A stretch of 64,000 nt of DNA, from NCBI GenBank assembly GCA_964019135.1, contig OZ025249.1, positions 15,897,088-15,961,087 on the forward strand, given 5' to 3'. The notes under the pieces are model-generated. The model was not told the DNA's origin. It ran no database searches and saw only the letters and a program-made list of their open reading frames with translations. The position numbers were made by a program, and so were the translations under genes. How positions within the stretch are numbered: the stretch's first letter is position 1; each line of letters starts with the position of its first letter. The DNA is from Arenicola marina. Its lineage: Eukaryota > Annelida > Polychaeta > Arenicolidae. This document shows positions 36,573 to 49,868 of the stretch, in pieces.

Positions 36573-37660
36573 ATATACCCATGGCAGCGTACACCACAAC
36601 GGTGGATGTAGGCAAACCGCAGGAGAAACCGACGACCGGAATAAGGACAAATGAATCTTGTGGCCATACCTTATGAGTCTCATTATGTTGAGAAGAAAAC
36701 AATTTGATAAAGGCCATTGTTTGTGATACGGATAAAGGTCAAGATGAGTTAATTGAAAAACATTCTCTGGCAAAAAGAAAACCTATTTGACCTATTGTGA
36801 TGGAACTATTGCAATATTGAAGGGGATTGACAGAGCGGGCATGGAGAGAAACACCCACACACCTCAAAACAGGACGGCGTGTGAAAGCGAAACCGGACAC
36901 GTTCACCAACATAAGGGAAAGAAACCGACACGTCCAATGGAGTTGTTATTTAAAGATAACAATACATGATTACATAAAGATACATCAATAATAAAAAAAT
37001 AAATTATTTCACGGAATTGCAAACAGAAGGACAAAATGGCGGAATACACTCAGAGAACGAAAATCAAAAAAAGGAAGAAAGAAAAAGACAGACCGAATGA
37101 GACAGAGGTGGCGAGAGAGAGAGCGAGAGGAGAGAGGAAAAAAGGCCATATTGCGGGGAGACAGTGGCTCGGCGGTCACGTGACATTGCTGCTGGGCGCC
37201 CTCTGGAGGCCTCGGGCGCCGGAATAGAAGGCATTCACGCCGACAGATTGGCTCAGCGCCCCGATCGGCGTCTACGGTCTGTCCTAGTTGTATCGATTGC
37301 AAAGCGAGATTCTTCTGGCCGTCGAGTATCATGTTGTGTTGTGTTGTGGTTCGGGACGAGGAATAACGGTCGCAAGCAGGAAGGCTTCCGGGCGGTGGGG
37401 GGTAGAGGGAACGGAGGGGGGGGGGAGGGGTGGACGGTGTCCTTTCATAAAAGCCATCTGCCACCAGTTCACCAGATGGGCTACTTACGGGTTGGCTGGA
37501 CGAGGAGCTTCTGTTGCATTACAACACACGCCGCTATGTTGTGTTGACCAGGGGCTTGTTTGCCCGGTGGGTTTAAGTGCAGTGCACACTAGCTGTTGAC
37601 AGTGTGTAGAGGGCATGACATGTGTTGTGGGTGGTTCCCGGAGTGATAAAGGATGCTCCG
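36573..37660. other. Non-coding stretch, no gene seen
   Basis: Includes a purine-rich part (37030-37145) and a poly-G run at about 37416-37426. No supported frame. Confidence 0.5.
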
Positions 37661-38040
37661 GCGATGGTTGTCTCATTGAGACTACTTCTTGGTCTGGGCG
37701 ATGACTGTCTCATTGAGACTATTTCTTAGTCCGGGCGATGGCTGTCTCATTGAGACTACTTCTTGGTCTGGGCGATGGCTGTCTCATTGAGACTACTTCT
37801 TGGTCCGGGCGATGGCTGTCTCATTGAGACTACTTCTTGGTCCGGACGATGGCTGTCTTATTGAGACTAGTTCTTGGTCCGGACGATGGCTGTCTCATTG
37901 AGACTACTTCTTGGTCCGGGCGATGGCTGTCTTATTGAGACTACTTCTTGATCCGGGCGATGGCTGTCTTATTGAGACTACTTCTTGATCGGGCAATGTC
38001 TGTCGCATTTAGACTACTTCTTGGTGGTGATCCGGGCGAT
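37661..38040. repeat. 37-bp tandem repeat with a 13-bp palindrome, ten copies
   Basis: The unit is CGATGGCTGTCTCATTGAGA followed by CTACTTCTTGGTCCGGG. Most units contain GTCTCATTGAGAC, a perfect dyad of six-base arms around one T. A minority have GTCTTATTGAGAC. Confidence 0.96.
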
Positions 38041-38697
38041 AGGCCGATTACTACATTTAGCCATGTTTGCCACGCATTTCAATACCAACCAATTAAAACA
38101 AAAGGCGGCCTGGCATAGGCGACTGACTGGCATGGTACGCCTGAGCGCGCATCTTTGCAATTTTTCGTATAAGGCCAATACTTTTCATTATATTATACAT
38201 ATTAAATTGTGTTTAGACAGCTCGGCCTGGTGACCCATTTTTTTCTTCTTTCACTTAGACACCCTTCATACATGCCATGAAAAGTCAAAAAGTTGTGGAT
38301 AACTTGGCATCATTGGACCTATTCCTCGTTCATACCTTTCACAAAACGGATGCTGTCGTCCGCACGTAACCGCCTGGTGATATGCCAAACACAACAATGG
38401 CTGTGTACTATCTGGCAGCTTTCTTGAGATAACCAAACAACACGCGGTAGATGAATCATTTCAGTGACGTCTGATGGCTGGCAGTTCACTGTCTGTCGAT
38501 CATGTGTAGATATGTCTCCCGCACCAAACAAATATAGAAGCATGTGTTGTTAACAATCAGTCAGATTTCACAAACGAAAATGTAATCAACGCTTTCCAGA
38601 AGATGCCTGAAGCGAATCAAGTCACGATCCTTTGTATTGGCTGCCAGGGAACAAGCAGACTTGGTCTGGATTACTCAATACCAAGGATGAAAAACAA
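38041..38697. other. Non-coding stretch, no gene seen
   Basis: Unique AT-rich sequence between the 37-bp array and the gap. Confidence 0.5.
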
Positions 38698-38897
38698 NNN
38701 NNNNNNNNNNNNNNNNNNNNNNNNNNNNNNNNNNNNNNNNNNNNNNNNNNNNNNNNNNNNNNNNNNNNNNNNNNNNNNNNNNNNNNNNNNNNNNNNNNNN
38801 NNNNNNNNNNNNNNNNNNNNNNNNNNNNNNNNNNNNNNNNNNNNNNNNNNNNNNNNNNNNNNNNNNNNNNNNNNNNNNNNNNNNNNNNNNNNNNNNN
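38698..38897. other. Assembly gap, 200 N
   Basis: Exactly 200 undetermined bases, probably a placeholder length. The right side emerges directly in the 32-bp minisatellite, so the array probably caused the break and its true length is unknown. Confidence 0.98.
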
Positions 38898-39768
38898 CGT
38901 CAAAGCTCTCCCTGTTCTCCCTCCCTTCGCGTCATAGCTCTCCCTGTTCTCTCTCCCTTCGCGTCAAAGCTCTCCCTGTTCTCCCTCCCTTCGCGTCATT
39001 GCTCTCCCTGTTCTCTCTTCCTTCGCGTCGAAGCTCTCCCTGTGCTCCCTCCCTTCGCGTCATAGCTCTCCCTGTTCTCTCTCCCTTCGCGTCATTGCTC
39101 TCCCTGTTCTCTCTCCCTTCGCGTCATAGCTCTCCCTGTTCTCTCTCCTTTCGCGTCATAGCCCTCCCTGTTCTCTCTCCCTTCGCGTTATTGCTCTCCA
39201 TGTTCTCTCTCCTTTCGCGTCATTGCTCTCCCTGTTCTCTCTCCCTTTCGCGTCATTGCTCTCCCTGTTCTCTCCCCCTTCGCGTCATTGCTCTCCCAGT
39301 TCTCTCTCCCTTCGCGTCATAGCTCTCTCTGTTCTCTCTCCTTTCGCGTCATAACTCTGCCTGTTCTCTCTCCCTTCGCGTCATTGCTCTCCATGTTCTC
39401 TCTCCTTTCGCGTCATTCCTCCCCCTGTTCTCTCTCCCTTTCGCGTCATTGCTCTCCATGTTCTCTCTCCTTTCGCGTCATTCCTCCCCCTGTTCTCTCT
39501 CCCTTCGCGTCATTGCTCTCCCTGTTCTCTCTCATTTCGCGTCATTGCTCTCCATGTTCTCTCTCCTTTCGCGTCATTCCTCCCCCTGTTCTCTCTCCCT
39601 TTCGCGTCATTGCTCTCCCTGTTCTCTCCCCCATCGCGTCATTGCTCTACCAGTTCTCTCTCCCTTCGCGTCATAGCTCTCCCTGTTCTCTCTCCCTTCG
39701 CGTCATAGCTCTCCCTGTTCTCTCTCCCTTCGCGTCATAGCTCTCCCTGTTCTCTCTCCCTGCGCGTA
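38898..39768. repeat. 32-bp CT-rich minisatellite, about 27 visible copies
   Basis: The unit is CTTCGCGTCATAGCTCTCCC followed by TGTTCTCTCTCC. Variants are ATTGCTCTCC, AAAGCTCTCC and ATTCCTCCCC. It is truncated on the left by the gap. Translated serine/leucine-rich frames are artefacts. Confidence 0.97.
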
Positions 39769-42700
39769 CTGTATGTCATGTCGCTTGCTCTACATAGCTG
39801 TCCTCTCCCTCGTACTATATATGTCTCTCCTTCGGTATCGATATCTATGTCTGCTCGTCTTTGCAGCTTGATATCATTTAAGCCCTCCATTAATTGGATC
39901 CGTGATTTATATACATATTTGTTTTTGATATTTTCACGGCGGATCCAATATGCAAGTAGTTTGTTCGCCCTCTGTGAGAGCCGTCCCTTTCTAGGCTTCA
40001 GTCTTATCCATATAGAAGTCTCTCTGCGAAATGTTTGACTGTTTAAACTCAATATCCAAGTGGTTTACGAGTAACGTTTTTTTTTTCTTTTGACCAGTAA
40101 TTCTTCCATGTAACAGTATTCTTCTAAAATTTCATTATGAAAAATAAGCGCGATGCCTGCATTCACTAAATGTTAGGGTTTCTGGCCTTCTAATTTTCTT
40201 AAATCTTAAATGAATACGCAATGTGATTTAAAATTGAAGTTGACAAGCATGGGTCGGATCGTTAAGGGGGGTGGGGGGGGGGGGTAAATGAAGATCTTTA
40301 AGATCACGAGACAGAGACAAATAGGGCGATGTTGTTTACGGAATAGGCGCCATCTGATGTGTCTGGGTCTGAGTTGATGGATAGACAATTAGGCAACTTG
40401 CCTACGTATGCCCCTTAGACACCGTCACAGAGGAGGAATGGTCCATGCCCATTAATATGTCCCCTTATGATGCTCAGTTGAACGACCGCCCTGGTCGCCC
40501 TCCAGTATTGACTATTCCTACATCGTCCTGCCGCCTGTGGTTCATCCCCTCCCCCTCCCCCTTCCCTCTCCTCCCCCACTTCCCTACCCGCCACCCCAAC
40601 CCCTCCCCCCCCCCTCCTCTCCCATCGCCGTTCTCTCAGCGGCAGGCCTCCCGGTCGTGTAGAGCGCCGCCTAGCGATCTGTGAATGAGTGATTGTCTAT
40701 ATAAACTTAACAACGAGTGTTGTGGGATTAAGGCGGTCATGGATATAAATCTTCGTTACGGGTGTCAACGCCCTCTTGTGTCGCCTCACAGCTAGCAACC
40801 CGCCCCACCCCACCTCGCTCCCCCACCCCTTCATCTCCACCACCGTTCACACTCATCTTATTGACGCCTTCTTTTTCCACAAGAGTCACAACAAGAACAA
40901 AAAGTACGTCGCGTGACTCGAGGAATTATCCAATAAAAAGGTTCCCCGCGGTCGGGAGGTGCCTGACCATATTGCCGCCAGTCACGTATGCTAGCTAAGC
41001 GCCTTCCGCCTGTCCAAAATAGGTCGCAACCCTGTCGACAAATGCCACACTTTCAGCCAATCATATATCAGACGAACCATGAGGCGGTCTCAGCCGGGTT
41101 ACAACTGAGGCCTGCCAGACCGGAGTCAACAACACAAATCGCTTAGGTGTGCTTTGGCATCAAGCTAAATACGAATATATGTCAATTGGTCGGTTACCAT
41201 ATGGTTGTTGTGGGTTAGTCTGTGTTCGTCTGTTGTGGACCAGCCTACATTGTCTCACGTAATAGAGAGACAGAAAGGAAGAGAGGTGGGACTATGGGGG
41301 AGGGGGGGTGGCAGAGAGAGAGAGAGAGAGTAAAGGGGGGGGGGGCGTACGTTCTGCTTTCTACTGGTTGTACCATTTGTAGAAACATTAGGCACATCGA
41401 GTACATTTGCAATCTGTAGTGGCTGAATAAATTCCATTATTTTTAAATACGCCATAAGCAAATCTGTGGAATTGACCGTTAGCATGTTTTTCACGGACGC
41501 CTCTTTGTGGGATATCTGAACATAAAGGCTGCCTTTTGGTGTAATCCAAGAGCCATTGTATCAGTAGAAAAGTGTGGCATCAGTAGTTCATCAATGCTTA
41601 CAATTGTCAATGTGTCGTCATTTTCTTCACAAAATTAATGGAGTAATTGGAAAGTAAGCAACAAGGGTAAGCTATCATCAGTTAAACTGTAATTTAGTTT
41701 ATAGTTTATCATTTTTTCATCGTTTTACATATGTGACGCTTGGCCTAACACGACACAGAAAGAGTTATTGAAGGTAATGTGAAGGAAGCAAGATATTCAC
41801 TTTCTTGAACATGGCTGTTTAAGCGCTGTGGTATAGTGTGGTATAAATGTATCACAAGTACCTAAAAGTAGTATACATGTGTTCAATGGACATGCGTATA
41901 ACGATCTCGGTTAAAAACTTACATATAACGATTTGCATGAATGCATGAGAAACTAACTGCGGAGATAGTGGTTGATATGTGAAAGGCAATTTAGAGATTA
42001 CAAAATTGATGCCGATGACGCCTTTGAGGTCGATAGAGTTCCGCAAAGTAGTTTTTTGGGATGAAGGATGTGGGCGGAGGTGGAAGGCTGCGAAAGATGG
42101 TGAACTAGTCGGCTTATCCACACGCTTAAGACGTAATGTCCCATGGCGAAATCGTCTCGAGTCAGTTTGTATGCTGGCAAACAAGCAGACTCGGCCAGGG
42201 ATAGGTCAAAGGTCAAGGAACCCGCCATTAGCCTCCTTGTCGCATTTCTCGGCTGTGTGGGTGTCCGCCAAGATCTATGGATCCAGCGTACTGAGGTAAT
42301 GGTTATCACTGCACGGGATTTCCACAGTCGTTTTAGAATGCGTTCTCTCCACGCCCCGCACCCCCCCCCGCCCCTTCCCCCTCCTCCCGTAATGTAATGT
42401 ACTGTAATGAGTCAGGCGTGAGCTACAGTAATTAAGAAGAGCCAATGGCTCATTGGAAGAACAATGATGTCGCAGATTTATCAGTATCCTTAATTATAGG
42501 CGTAGTAATGGCCCGATCACATTTTGCGCCATAAGCATCAATTTTCTGCCATTTTCTGCCATTATCACGAATGCGAGTGGCCATGTGTGGCCTGTTTATG
42601 GTCTTGAACTCCGAAGTACTTGTGGCATTAAAACATGGACAAGATGCATCAAAAGCGTCGTGTGCTTTCTGCGTATTTGCCTGATTTTTAATTAAGCAAG

Positions 42701-43139
42701 TGTGCCTAAATTATTGGATAAACCTTGCCTATTATGGACATAAAAGTGTTTTAATTAAAGATACATTTCTAATTATAATTAGCGGTTGCAAAATGTAGAA
42801 ATCTTCTAGAATGTGTCTGTATATAAGAAAAAATGCAGTTATCGTTTTTGGCGACGTCTCAATCGTTTTGTCATCCAAAGTTTGTTGATTGGCGTATCTA
42901 TCGAGGTTGATACAGTTTAGCTTAGTGAGATGTAACGCCCCTCCCCCCCCCCCCCCCTCTCCCCCTTCTTCCCAGTGTCATCCACTCGGCTGTGTACAGT
43001 TAACACAAAATGAGGTTGTCATGCATCTTCCTCATCACTCACTCGCACGTCGCAGCCGCCTGTGAATGGGTCACCGCGTCGGTGACCACGCCTGCCGACC
43101 TGCTGCCCGGTGGTACCTCTCTCCACTCTCCTCTTTCTC
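39769..43139. other. Non-coding stretch, no gene supported
   Basis: Contains poly-G/poly-C runs (40265-40284, 41336-41345, 42943-42957), a short (GA)n at about 41313-41330, and C-rich patches at 40540-40620 and 40800-40850. Frames of 60-110 codons show no domain. Confidence 0.45.
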
Positions 43140-43735
43140 TTCTCTCGCTCGCTGACATAAACACTCCCTCTCACCCTCTTTCTCTCTCTTTCTCTCGCCG
43201 CTACGCTCTCTGACATAAACACTCCCTCTCACCCTTTTTCTCTCTCTTTCTCTCGCCGCTACGCTCGCTGACATAAACACTCCCTCTCACCCTCTTTCTC
43301 TCTCTTTCTCTCGCCGCTATGCTCGCTGACATAAACACTCCCTCTCACGCACTTTCTCTCTTATTCTCTCGCCGCTACGCCCGCTGACATAAACACTCCC
43401 TCTCACCCTCTTTCTCTCTTTCTCTCGCCGCTACGCTCGCTAACATAAACACTTCCTCTCACCCTCTTGCTCTCTCTTTCTCTCGCCGCTACGCTCGCTG
43501 ACATAAACACTTTCTCTCACCCTCTTTCTCTCTCTTTCTCTCGCCGCTACGCTCGCTGACATAAACACTTCCTCTCACCCTCTTGCTCTCTCTTTCTCTC
43601 GCCGCTATGCTCGCTGACATAAACACTCCCTCTCACCCTCTTTCTCTCTCTTTCTCTCGCCGCTACGCTCGCTGACATAAACACTCCCTCTCACCCGCTT
43701 TCTCTCTCTTTCTCTGTCGCCGTCTCTCCAGGTTT
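43140..43735. repeat. 60-bp CT-rich minisatellite, about ten copies
   Basis: The unit is CTCTCGCCGCTACGCTCGCT, then GACATAAACACTCCCTCTCA, then CCCTCTTTCTCTCTCTTTCT. Several units differ by CTTCCTCTCA or TTGCTCTC. Confidence 0.96.
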
Positions 43736-43754
43736 CAGTAAGCGTGCATGGCGC

Positions 43755-43796
43755 TAGTTAGCAGGGTAAGCGTCGCCTCCCTTACCCTGCTAACTA
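43755..43796. repeat. Perfect 16-bp inverted repeat (hairpin)
   Basis: TAGTTAGCAGGGTAAG (43755-43770) and CTTACCCTGCTAACTA (43781-43796) are exact reverse complements around a ten-base loop. One arm, preceded by GGCGC, recurs at about 43865-43883. Confidence 0.93.
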
Positions 43797-45504
43797 CCTC
43801 ACCTTCTCTCTCTCTCTCTTTCTCTGTCGTGCTTTCTCCTGGTTTCAGCGAAAGTTCATCCACGGCGCTAGTTAGCAGGGTAGGGAAGGCGACGGGCATT
43901 TCCAAAACCTCCCCCTCCCCCTCCTCTAGCCTCCCCCTCATCTCCCTACCTCCCGATGCTAACCGATCCTGTAATTTAGACGCTGTCCCTTTGACGGACA
44001 GACCGGTGACGGGGTTGTGTCCGCGTTGCAAGACCTTTCCGAGCCATTGTCACCGCTGGCCTCCACGAGCGCTGCTTGTCGCGTCCTCCAGCCGATCTGG
44101 TGGGCGAGCGGGGAGGGGCGGGGCGGGGGCAGGGGGCGGAGCGAGGGCAAGGGTAGTGCATACGCACACAGACCCCCCCGCAGGACACAGACCCCCCGCA
44201 GGACACAGATCACGCGCTGCGCATCGTGTCGGTATAGCTGTTTCCTAATAGAGGGAGTGGCTGGAATGGATAATACAGCTTACGGGGTGTGCGGTGTATA
44301 TGCTTTGTTAATGAATAATGGAGGCGCATTTCCCATCTCATGGGCATAGAAAACATCCCCGTGGGACGACGGGGGAACAGCGGTAGCATAACATGTCCGA
44401 TTCTATTGTATTGACTGGCATGCCCTGGCGGACTAACGCATCTGTAAATAAACAGTAAACCATGGCGAACACAGAACAAACCTACGTGTGGTTCTAACAT
44501 TTAACATTGGTCTTTTTTCCCGCCCCTGACATATTAATGTCTTACTATACAAATAACATGTATGAAGTCTACTTACTGCAAGTAAAAGATTAATGCAGAT
44601 GTATTGTGTAACGGAGAAAAATGTCCGTGGCACGGGTTGGAACAAAGCTCAAGTGTGCGGAACGTAAAAATAGCGTGTTACAAAACAAAGTAGAAACGGG
44701 GGTTCAAATGTATGAATCAGATCGGATCAGATTTGCTTTTTAGTGCGGTTCCGACTGTCTGTCATCCGAACTGACAATGTCAGCCGAGATAAAAATTGCT
44801 TTACTGGAGGTTTGTAATTTAGATTGCATGTGGGCCGAGTCTTGGGCTGTGGGGGATAAGTGGGGGTTGGAAAGGTGTCGATGGAGGTTAGTTGTGGCAA
44901 TGCCCGAAAAAACAAGTACAGCTCCCCATCCTTGGGGGAGTGTTTTACCCGGGGCAAAGGGCGTGGTGGTTGTCCAGCATCGGGATATGAGGACGGGGTA
45001 TCGACCCACCACACCCCTCACACCCCATCCCCTGGGGGTAAGAGGGCCTGGAGGTAAATATCGGGAACCTCGGAATCCCGGCTCCTGGAATGTCAGCATT
45101 CGGTGGCGGAATAGGACGGATGGCCTACAAACACTAGGAGGGGGTGCCCAGGGTGTGTGTGTGGGTGGGGGGGGGGGGCGCCCAGGGTGTGGAAGTTGGA
45201 TAAACAGGGCTGTTCTAATAATAAATAGCCCCAGGAGGGAGCTGGCTAAGGGGATGAAGGGAGGAAGGGCCAGAGGTGGAGACAATGCAGCGGTAAGAGG
45301 CAGCAGGACAGGGGCTGGACGGGATGACGGAGAGGAGAGGATGAGAAAGCAGCCAGAGACAGGCAGGGCAGGGCGGGGCGGGGCAGGGCAGGGCAGGGCA
45401 GGGCATGGCAGGGCGGGGCGGGGGGGGGGGGGGTGAGTTAAGACGAGCAGGCCCCAGGGGACAGGGTGTGGGTACGGGCGACACGACGAGGAAGAAGAGG
45501 AAGG
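43797..45504. other. Non-coding stretch, partly GC-rich
   Basis: Contains a repeated CAGGACACAGACCCCCCGC motif (about 44165-44210), GGGCA/GGGGC repeats (45361-45420) and long poly-G runs (about 45168 and 45420-45434). No supported gene. Confidence 0.45.
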
Positions 45505-46930
45505 GAGAAGTGACATACGGGGCGGAGGGTAGATGGGGGGGGGGCGGTATAGAAGGCGGAGGGTAGATGGGGGGGGGGCGGTATAGGTGGCGGAGGGTAG
45601 ATGGGGGTATAGGAGGCGGAGGGTAGATGGGGGTATAGGAGGCGGAGGGTAGATAGGGTATAGGAGGCGGAGGGTAGATAGGGATATAGGAGGCGGAGGG
45701 TAGATGGGGGTATAGGAGGCGGAGGGTAGATGGGAGTATAGGAGGCGGAGGGTAGATGGGGGTATAGGAGGCGGAGGGTAGATGGGGGTATAAGAGGCGG
45801 ATAGTAGATGGCGGTATAGGAGGCGGAGGGTAGATGGGGGTATAGGAGGCCGAGAGTAGATGGGGGTATAGGAGGCGGAGGGTAGATGGGGATATAGGAG
45901 GCGGAGGGTAGATGGGGGTATAGGAGGCGGAGGGTACATGGGGGTATAGGAGGCGGAGGGTAGATGGGGGTAAAGGAGACGGAGGGAAGATGGGGGTATA
46001 TGATACGGAGGGGACAGGGGGGTATATGAGACGGAGGGAAGATGGGGGTATAGGAGGCGGAGGGTAGATGGGGGTATAGGAGGCGGAGGGTAGATGGGGG
46101 TAAAGGAGACGGAGGGAAGATGGGGGTATATGATACGGAGGGGACAGGGGGGTATATGAGACGGAGGGAAGATGGGGGTATAGGAGACGGAGGGAAGATG
46201 GGGGTATAGGAGGCGGAGGGTAGATGGGGGTAAAGGAGACGGAGGGAAGATGGGGGTATATGATACGGAGGGGACAGGGGGGTATATGAGACTGAGGGAA
46301 GATGAGGGTATAGGAGACGGAGGGAAGATGGGGGTATAGGAGGCGGAGGGTAGATGGGGGTAAAGAGACGGAGGGAAGATGGGGGTATATGATACGGAGG
46401 GGACAGGGGGGTATATGAGACGGAGGGAAGATGGGAGTATAGGAGGCGGAGGGTAGATGGGGGTATAGGAGGCGGAGGGTAGATGGGGGTAAAGGAGACG
46501 GAGGGAAGATGGGGGTATATGATACGGAGGGGACAGGGGGGTATATGAGACTGAGGGAAGATGAGGGTATAGGAGACGGAGGGAAGATGGGGGTATAGGA
46601 GGCGGAGGGTAGATGGGGGTAAAGGAGACGGAGGGAAGATGGGGGTATATGATACGGAGGGGACAGGGGGGTATATGAGACGGAGGGAAGATGGGGGTAT
46701 AGGAGACGGAGGGAAGATGGGGGTATAGGAGGCGGAGGGTAGATGGGGGTATAGGAGACGGAGGGAAGATGGGGGTATAGGAGGCGGAGGGTAGATGGGG
46801 GTATAGGAGGCGGAGGGTAGATGAGGTATAGGAGACGGAGGGGACAGGGGAGTATATGAGACAGAGGGAAGATGTGGGTATAGGAGGCGGATGGAAGAGG
46901 GGGTATAGGAGGCGGATGGAAGAGGGGATC
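45505..46930. repeat. 27-bp G-rich minisatellite with 130-bp higher-order period
   Basis: The unit is GGCGGAGGGTAGATGGGGGT followed by ATAGGAG, about 52 copies. From about 46000 a five-unit block marked by TGATACGGAGGGGACAGG recurs at 46001, 46131, 46261, 46390, 46520 and 46650. The minus strand is open for up to 606 codons of a proline/tyrosine/leucine repeat only because 27 is a multiple of three. Confidence 0.97.
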
Positions 46931-49868
46931 CATGAGGTGGAGGGTAGCGTGAGGTGTAGGCTCTCCTCGTCTAGTGTTTGCGTTCAGCCCCTCACTAAGA
47001 TATTGACTCTGTGGCCGATGTCCTAATTCGGGCAAAAGCCTTTCCCGTTGATTTGCATCCGCCTGACAAAATATTTTGATAGAGTATTCGAGGGTAGGAG
47101 CCTCGGCGATGGGGGTGCCTATCCCCCGGAGAGGGGCGGTCGGCCGCTGACACGCCTACCTCAGCACCAGGCTATGGTATTATGCACAGTTTCAGCCCCG
47201 CTTTACTCCTGTCATTAGCGCTTGTAAAGCTATAGATATTGTCAGCGTGATTAAACGTGTTCTTAGTTGTGATTTATAGATGGAGAGACGATTATTCGGG
47301 TCGAACATGTATGGCTCATTGCATAACATGCATTCCCTTTATTTCAGTGAATGGATTATTAATACAATAAATACTGTCACACATGCTGCAGCTTGTATTT
47401 ATGATTAGAAGTTTACAGCTGTAGATATATGTTTAATATGTGATCGGGGTAGAATCGCGTAAATTAAAATGTTCATTACAATAAGCCCCATTCGTCAACA
47501 ACAACATTAGGTTTTAGGACCATTCTGGTGAGACAGCGGTACAAGGCTCAAGGTCCCCATATGTTGTTGTATTCAAGGCATTGCGATAAGTTGTATGTGG
47601 GTGTCAGCAAACCTGCACGCGGACAGTGGCGCTGGCTCGTATATAGTTAACGCATTCATCCACTGTAGTTGCGTTGGTCGATTCGACAACAATGCCGTCT
47701 TCTCGTCTGGTGCATCATCGGCAACACTACGTTTATAGTTGACCGAACAACCCCAACACTGTAGGGCGATATCCTGCCAACAAAGAAAAGGCCGACTCGT
47801 CTCAAGCTTGAACACGTTTTGTAAGGAGAAGCAGTGGCATGACCCTCTGGCGGTAACACGCCAAACTAAGGCCGCAGACCACGAAAACAACTCGCGCTAC
47901 CAAGAAAAACAGAATAAATATTACCGGTGAAACATTGTTCTCCTGTCTTCCGTTACAAATCACATTTTCGGCTTCCATAGTGGTCAACAGAAGTGTTTCC
48001 GAAGAGAAAGCTAGAAGTCGATGGGAGGTGGTACGGTGCAGTGAAGCCCTTCCCCAGCTATATATATAGGCTACACGGTAATTGCTTCTTCACGTGAAAG
48101 GACAAAATAAAATATTTATTTTTCAATTCGTTATCCTAATTGAAAACATACTATCAAACAGGGCGCGTGTCAAGCAAAATACAACATATAATAAAAATGT
48201 CAGGCAAGACCTCAGAGGCCTTCCTTTTTCTAAGGCGGCTTTGAGTGTCGAGGCAGGAGATTTGCGGCACACGTTGGGCCCCCAGCTTTAACCAGCCAAT
48301 GGGAGCGTTGGAGCATTTTAAGCCTTAATCTTGAAGACTTGACTCGGCGAAAGACGCCAGATTTTGGTTGCCCTTTTTTTTGCGCCAAAGTGTTTCGGTT
48401 TGCAGTCAGTGTTATCGGCAGCGTTATCTCGCAGGTAGACGTGAGGCAAGCATTGATCAGACAGGCTGAAGGAGCATCTACCCGAGCAGTGGCTCAGGCT
48501 CAGTTCAAGGGGGTCGTTATCACGTTCTAGGTAAAACTCACCTAGCGAAACGTCGACCATGTCAACGCGTCAGGCGCTGCTCAGCCACCCCCACCCTCCC
48601 CACCTCCCGACACCCTCAACCCCCAGGCGCTTACCCTTTACCCTGGCTCACCCTGCATTAGCTCATACCCCCCGCCCCTCCCCCCCCCCCCTCCCCCGAA
48701 AAGAATAATCTCAAATCTGAGCAGATGAGAAAAAATGGACCGTAAAAAATAAAAACAAACCAGACATAATCATCTGATATGCCTTTGCTTCGATATTTCA
48801 TATTGTAAATCAGAAAAATAGAGTGGTGCATCTGAGTATTCGATGTCGTTGGTCTAGAAGTATTCCGATAAAGCTTGGCCTAGTTCGTATTCAAGATGAG
48901 AGACTACGATGGCATATGGCATCAAACAAACTTCTATATATTTGTCTAGACCTATCTATCGTGTCCCGGATCACGTAGCCTCCACCGTTCACACACCTCC
49001 CATGATCCACCCCACAACGATCAGTTCACCATGATGTAGATTTACGCTGATTCATTTCCCTGGACGACAAATTCTCAGCAACCATCACTTTCCCGTCTCC
49101 CTTGCAGAGTTGGATGACGCTGTACCATTTTACACCCCCTCCTCCCCTCCTTCGCTTTCCCTTCTCTCCCCCCACCCACACGCGCCTTTCATGTCCCCCT
49201 GTGGGGGCATCCGCGTCCTTGGCGTCAATTAAACCTCCCCGCCCTTATATTTAATTCTTTTTCTGCTTTGTGATTACATCACCCCTTACGATAACGACGC
49301 CATTGCGCTAAAAGGACAGGACGGCGAGGACCAACTCACTTATCCCTCCGCCTTCCTCTACCCCCCTGCCATCACCCCCCTACCCGACCTCCCCATCCCG
49401 CAATTTCTACTCTCACTTATACCCTCTCACAGACTGGCGATGCGCCATAATGCAGAACTGCGTGGTTTGCCAGACCACTACACACACACCGTCTAAACTG
49501 AGCTACCGCGACGTGCAAGTCACGGGCGAGTTGTCATATTATTCCGCCTGATAGGACATCGGCGGTTCCGCGGTGCTGCTTATCTCCAGACTGATGTTTC
49601 TAGTTTGGAGAGACGCGGCCTCCGACCCACCATCGTCTCGCTGGGTACTTCATGGTATGCTCGCTGCCATGGTGCAGGACGGACAGACAGACAGACAGAG
49701 ACAGACAAAGAGACAAGCAGCTCTACAGCTGTACTCGCGCGCGTCTGTTCGAAGCGGAGAACGCGCAACTGAGCAACACGTCATGAATATTCATATCGGT
49801 GTAAATCACGATTTATTGACCATAGGATCAAGAGAGAATGACGGAGAGGTAAAGAGAGACAGACAGAG
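46931..49868. other. Non-coding stretch, no gene supported
   Basis: Mostly unique sequence with C-rich patches (48580-48700, 49135-49180, 49340-49400). Frames around 47570-47990 on both strands have no domain. Confidence 0.45.

Noticed and set aside
37661-38040. CRISPR-like array of dyad-containing repeats
   Set aside because: Head-to-tail units with no unique spacers, no cas genes, and an animal genome.
38603-39322. Frames spanning the N gap
   Set aside because: They run through undetermined bases into the 32-bp minisatellite.
44740-47035. 399- and 606-codon minus-strand frames of a proline/tyrosine/leucine repeat
   Set aside because: Product of the 27-bp minisatellite; both frames overlap in different registers with equally repetitive content.
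49445-49515. tRNA-like A box (TAGCTCAGTTTAGACG) on the minus strand
   Set aside because: No acceptable B box at the expected distance; at most a very decayed SINE head.
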